DNA of 64,000 nt. Origin: Lysobacteraceae bacterium. GTDB lineage: Bacteria > Pseudomonadota > Gammaproteobacteria > Xanthomonadales > Xanthomonadaceae. Both the position numbers and the translations under genes were made by a program. The stretch spans positions 124,001-188,000 of the forward strand of contig BPKJ01000003.1 in NCBI GenBank assembly GCA_026005075.1, given 5' to 3'. This document shows positions 62,934-64,000 of the stretch, piece by piece (positions within the stretch are counted from its first letter, which is position 1; each line of letters starts with the position of its first letter). The notes below the pieces were generated by a model, which saw only the letters and a list, made by a program, of their open reading frames with translations, was not told where the DNA came from and did not search any database.

Positions 62934-64000
62934 TCAACGCTCGCGTTCGTCCTCGATGCGGGGCTGGGGCGGGGCGAGGGCGTCGCCCTGCAGGTAGTCG
63001 ATGCCGAGGTTCCACAGGCCGGTGACCGCCTTGAGGTCCTCCACGCCGTCCACCAGCAGCCGACGCCCGGACTGCCGCCAGGGCGCGATCAGTTCGGCCA
63101 GCCTGGCTTCGGGGGCCTGCTGCAGGCTGGCGTGGGGGAGGCGGAGCAGGTCCACCGGCGTGGTCAGCAGTTCCTGCAGGGCGAGCAGGCTGCCGCTGGG
63201 GTCGGAAACGGCGATCTGGATGCCGAGCGCGCCCAGTTCGCGGAGGCTCTCGCTGCCTCCCGCGCGCAGGGCCTCGATGTCGACCTCGAGGTGGAGGTCG
63301 GTCACCGCATCCGGGCGGCGCTGGCGCTCCGCGCGAAGCCAGGCAAGCTGCCGCTCGTCGAAGGCCGAGAGGTCCACCGGCACCAGGACCCGCACCGGGC
63401 GTCCCTGCTGGCGGCGGTCGGCCAGGGTCTCGAGGGCATGGAACAGGGCCATGCGGTCGATCAGCCCAGACACCCCCTCCTCGCGCGCAAGGCCGAGGTA
63501 CTGGCTGCGGGGAAATCCCTCGAGGGGGTTGCGCGGGTCGGGGAGCTTGCAGATCAGCGCGTAGTGGCCCTGCTCGCCCCGCAACTGCAGCATGGGCTGG
63601 AACTCGAAACGCGGCAGGCTCCCGCGGGCGAGATCCTTCAAGACACGCTGAATCACCATGATCCGCTCCGGCGGCAGCGCCGAAGGGTCGCGCGAGAGCA
63701 GACCCTCGCTGCGCCCGCCGCCGAGCCGGCGGGCCATGGCCAGGGCCGCGAAGGCCTGCTGCAACCAGGCCTCGCGGCCGGCACGGGGGTCGCTGGGGTG
63801 GAGCGCGTAGCCGACCGATACGCGCAGGCTAAGGTTGCGGTCGCCGACCACGAAGGGTTCCGCCGCGATGGCCTCGAGCAGACCTTCGATGGCCTGCTGC
63901 ACCTCCTCCCGGCGGTCCCGGCACAACAGCCATCCGAAGCCGAGCTCCTCCCACAGCGCAAGGCAGTCCTGGGGGCCGAGCCGGGCCTCGATGCGTGCGG
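62934..64000 (-). CDS. Degenerate GGDEF-EAL protein, FimX-like (5' end outside window)
   Basis: About 355 residues of an open frame that runs off the right edge. The visible N-terminal part is the end of a GGDEF-fold domain in which the active loop reads WEELGFG, so cyclase activity is not expected; VRVSVGYALHPSD is its conserved final strand. The following EAL-fold domain (FEFQPMLQLRGEQGHYALICKL onward) lacks the EAL glutamate and other metal ligands, so phosphodiesterase activity is unlikely. This pattern fits FimX-type c-di-GMP receptors that control type IV pili and twitching in Xanthomonadales. N-terminal REC/PAS domains cannot be checked here. Confidence 0.8.
   Translation of the reverse strand, partial: ARIEARLGPQDCLALWEELGFGWLLCRDRREEVQQAIEGLLEAIAAEPFVVGDRNLSLRVSVGYALHPSDPRAGREAWLQQAFAALAMARRLGGGRSEGLLSRDPSALPPERIMVIQRVLKDLARGSLPRFEFQPMLQLRGEQGHYALICKLPDPRNPLEGFPRSQYLGLAREEGVSGLIDRMALFHALETLADRRQQGRPVRVLVPVDLSAFDERQLAWLRAERQRRPDAVTDLHLEVDIEALRAGGSESLRELGALGIQIAVSDPSGSLLALQELLTTPVDLLRLPHASLQQAPEARLAELIAPWRQSGRRLLVDGVEDLKAVTGLWNLGIDYLQGDALAPPQPRIEDERER

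Overview
The window is high-GC, densely packed chromosomal DNA from a gammaproteobacterium. The gene orders alaS-csrA-tRNA-Ser-tRNA-Arg, tRNA-fMet-rimP-nusA-infB-rbfA-truB-rpsO-pnp, surE-pcm-yqaA-nlpD and lptD-surA-pdxA fit the Xanthomonadales (Lysobacterales). The IS1380-type transposase remnant and the large NAD-dependent glutamate dehydrogenase agree with this. I cannot name a genus. No plasmid, phage or CRISPR signature is visible.

Layout. 1-11,335: translation and RNA-metabolism genes (alaS 3' part, csrA, three tRNAs, rimP to pnp) with clear sigma70-type promoters and intrinsic terminators. 11,348-16,534: a polyhydroxyalkanoate module, with a class III synthase (phaE, phaC) on + and phaB/phaR on -, and a MASE1 membrane protein with a degenerate kinase core between them. 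16,690-19,614: surE-pcm-yqaA-nlpD, with start and stop codons overlapping. 19,623-24,875: a Mth938-like protein, yhbY, rlmE, ftsH, folP, accA. 24,954-25,654: a frameshifted PP2C phosphatase. 25,828-32,864: an Ig-repeat autotransporter (frameshifted twice) transcribed divergently from an exported Sel1/coiled-coil/caspase-like protein. 32,967-40,919: a DUF4870 protein, a 158-bp five-hairpin repeat, then a minus-strand run read as WS/DGAT acyltransferase-lptD-surA-pdxA, plus a zinc-ribbon protein and RNase T. 41,068-48,600: photolyase, metH with its fused ArsR/methyltransferase regulator, and an acyl-CoA dehydrogenase.

48,601-52,141 is an accessory insert of visibly lower GC. It holds the second copy of the 158-bp repeat, two unrecognised genes and a truncated IS1380 transposase. 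It is closed by a 633-bp, almost identical duplicate of the 3' end of the acyl-CoA dehydrogenase gene. The structure is what a single-crossover integration of a circular molecule would leave.

52,314-64,000: NAD-glutamate dehydrogenase, NAD kinase, a 5'-nucleotidase, serS, a LysR regulator, a secreted reprolysin-like metalloprotease, tRNA-Ser(TGA) and the 3' part of a gene for a degenerate GGDEF/EAL (FimX-like) protein.

The strongest candidates for something new are the divergent autotransporter/caspase pair, the 158-bp multi-hairpin element, and the insert bounded by the acyl-CoA dehydrogenase duplication. Four probable single-base frameshifts (phaE, PP2C and two in the autotransporter) mean that sequence error must be excluded before any of these genes is called dead.
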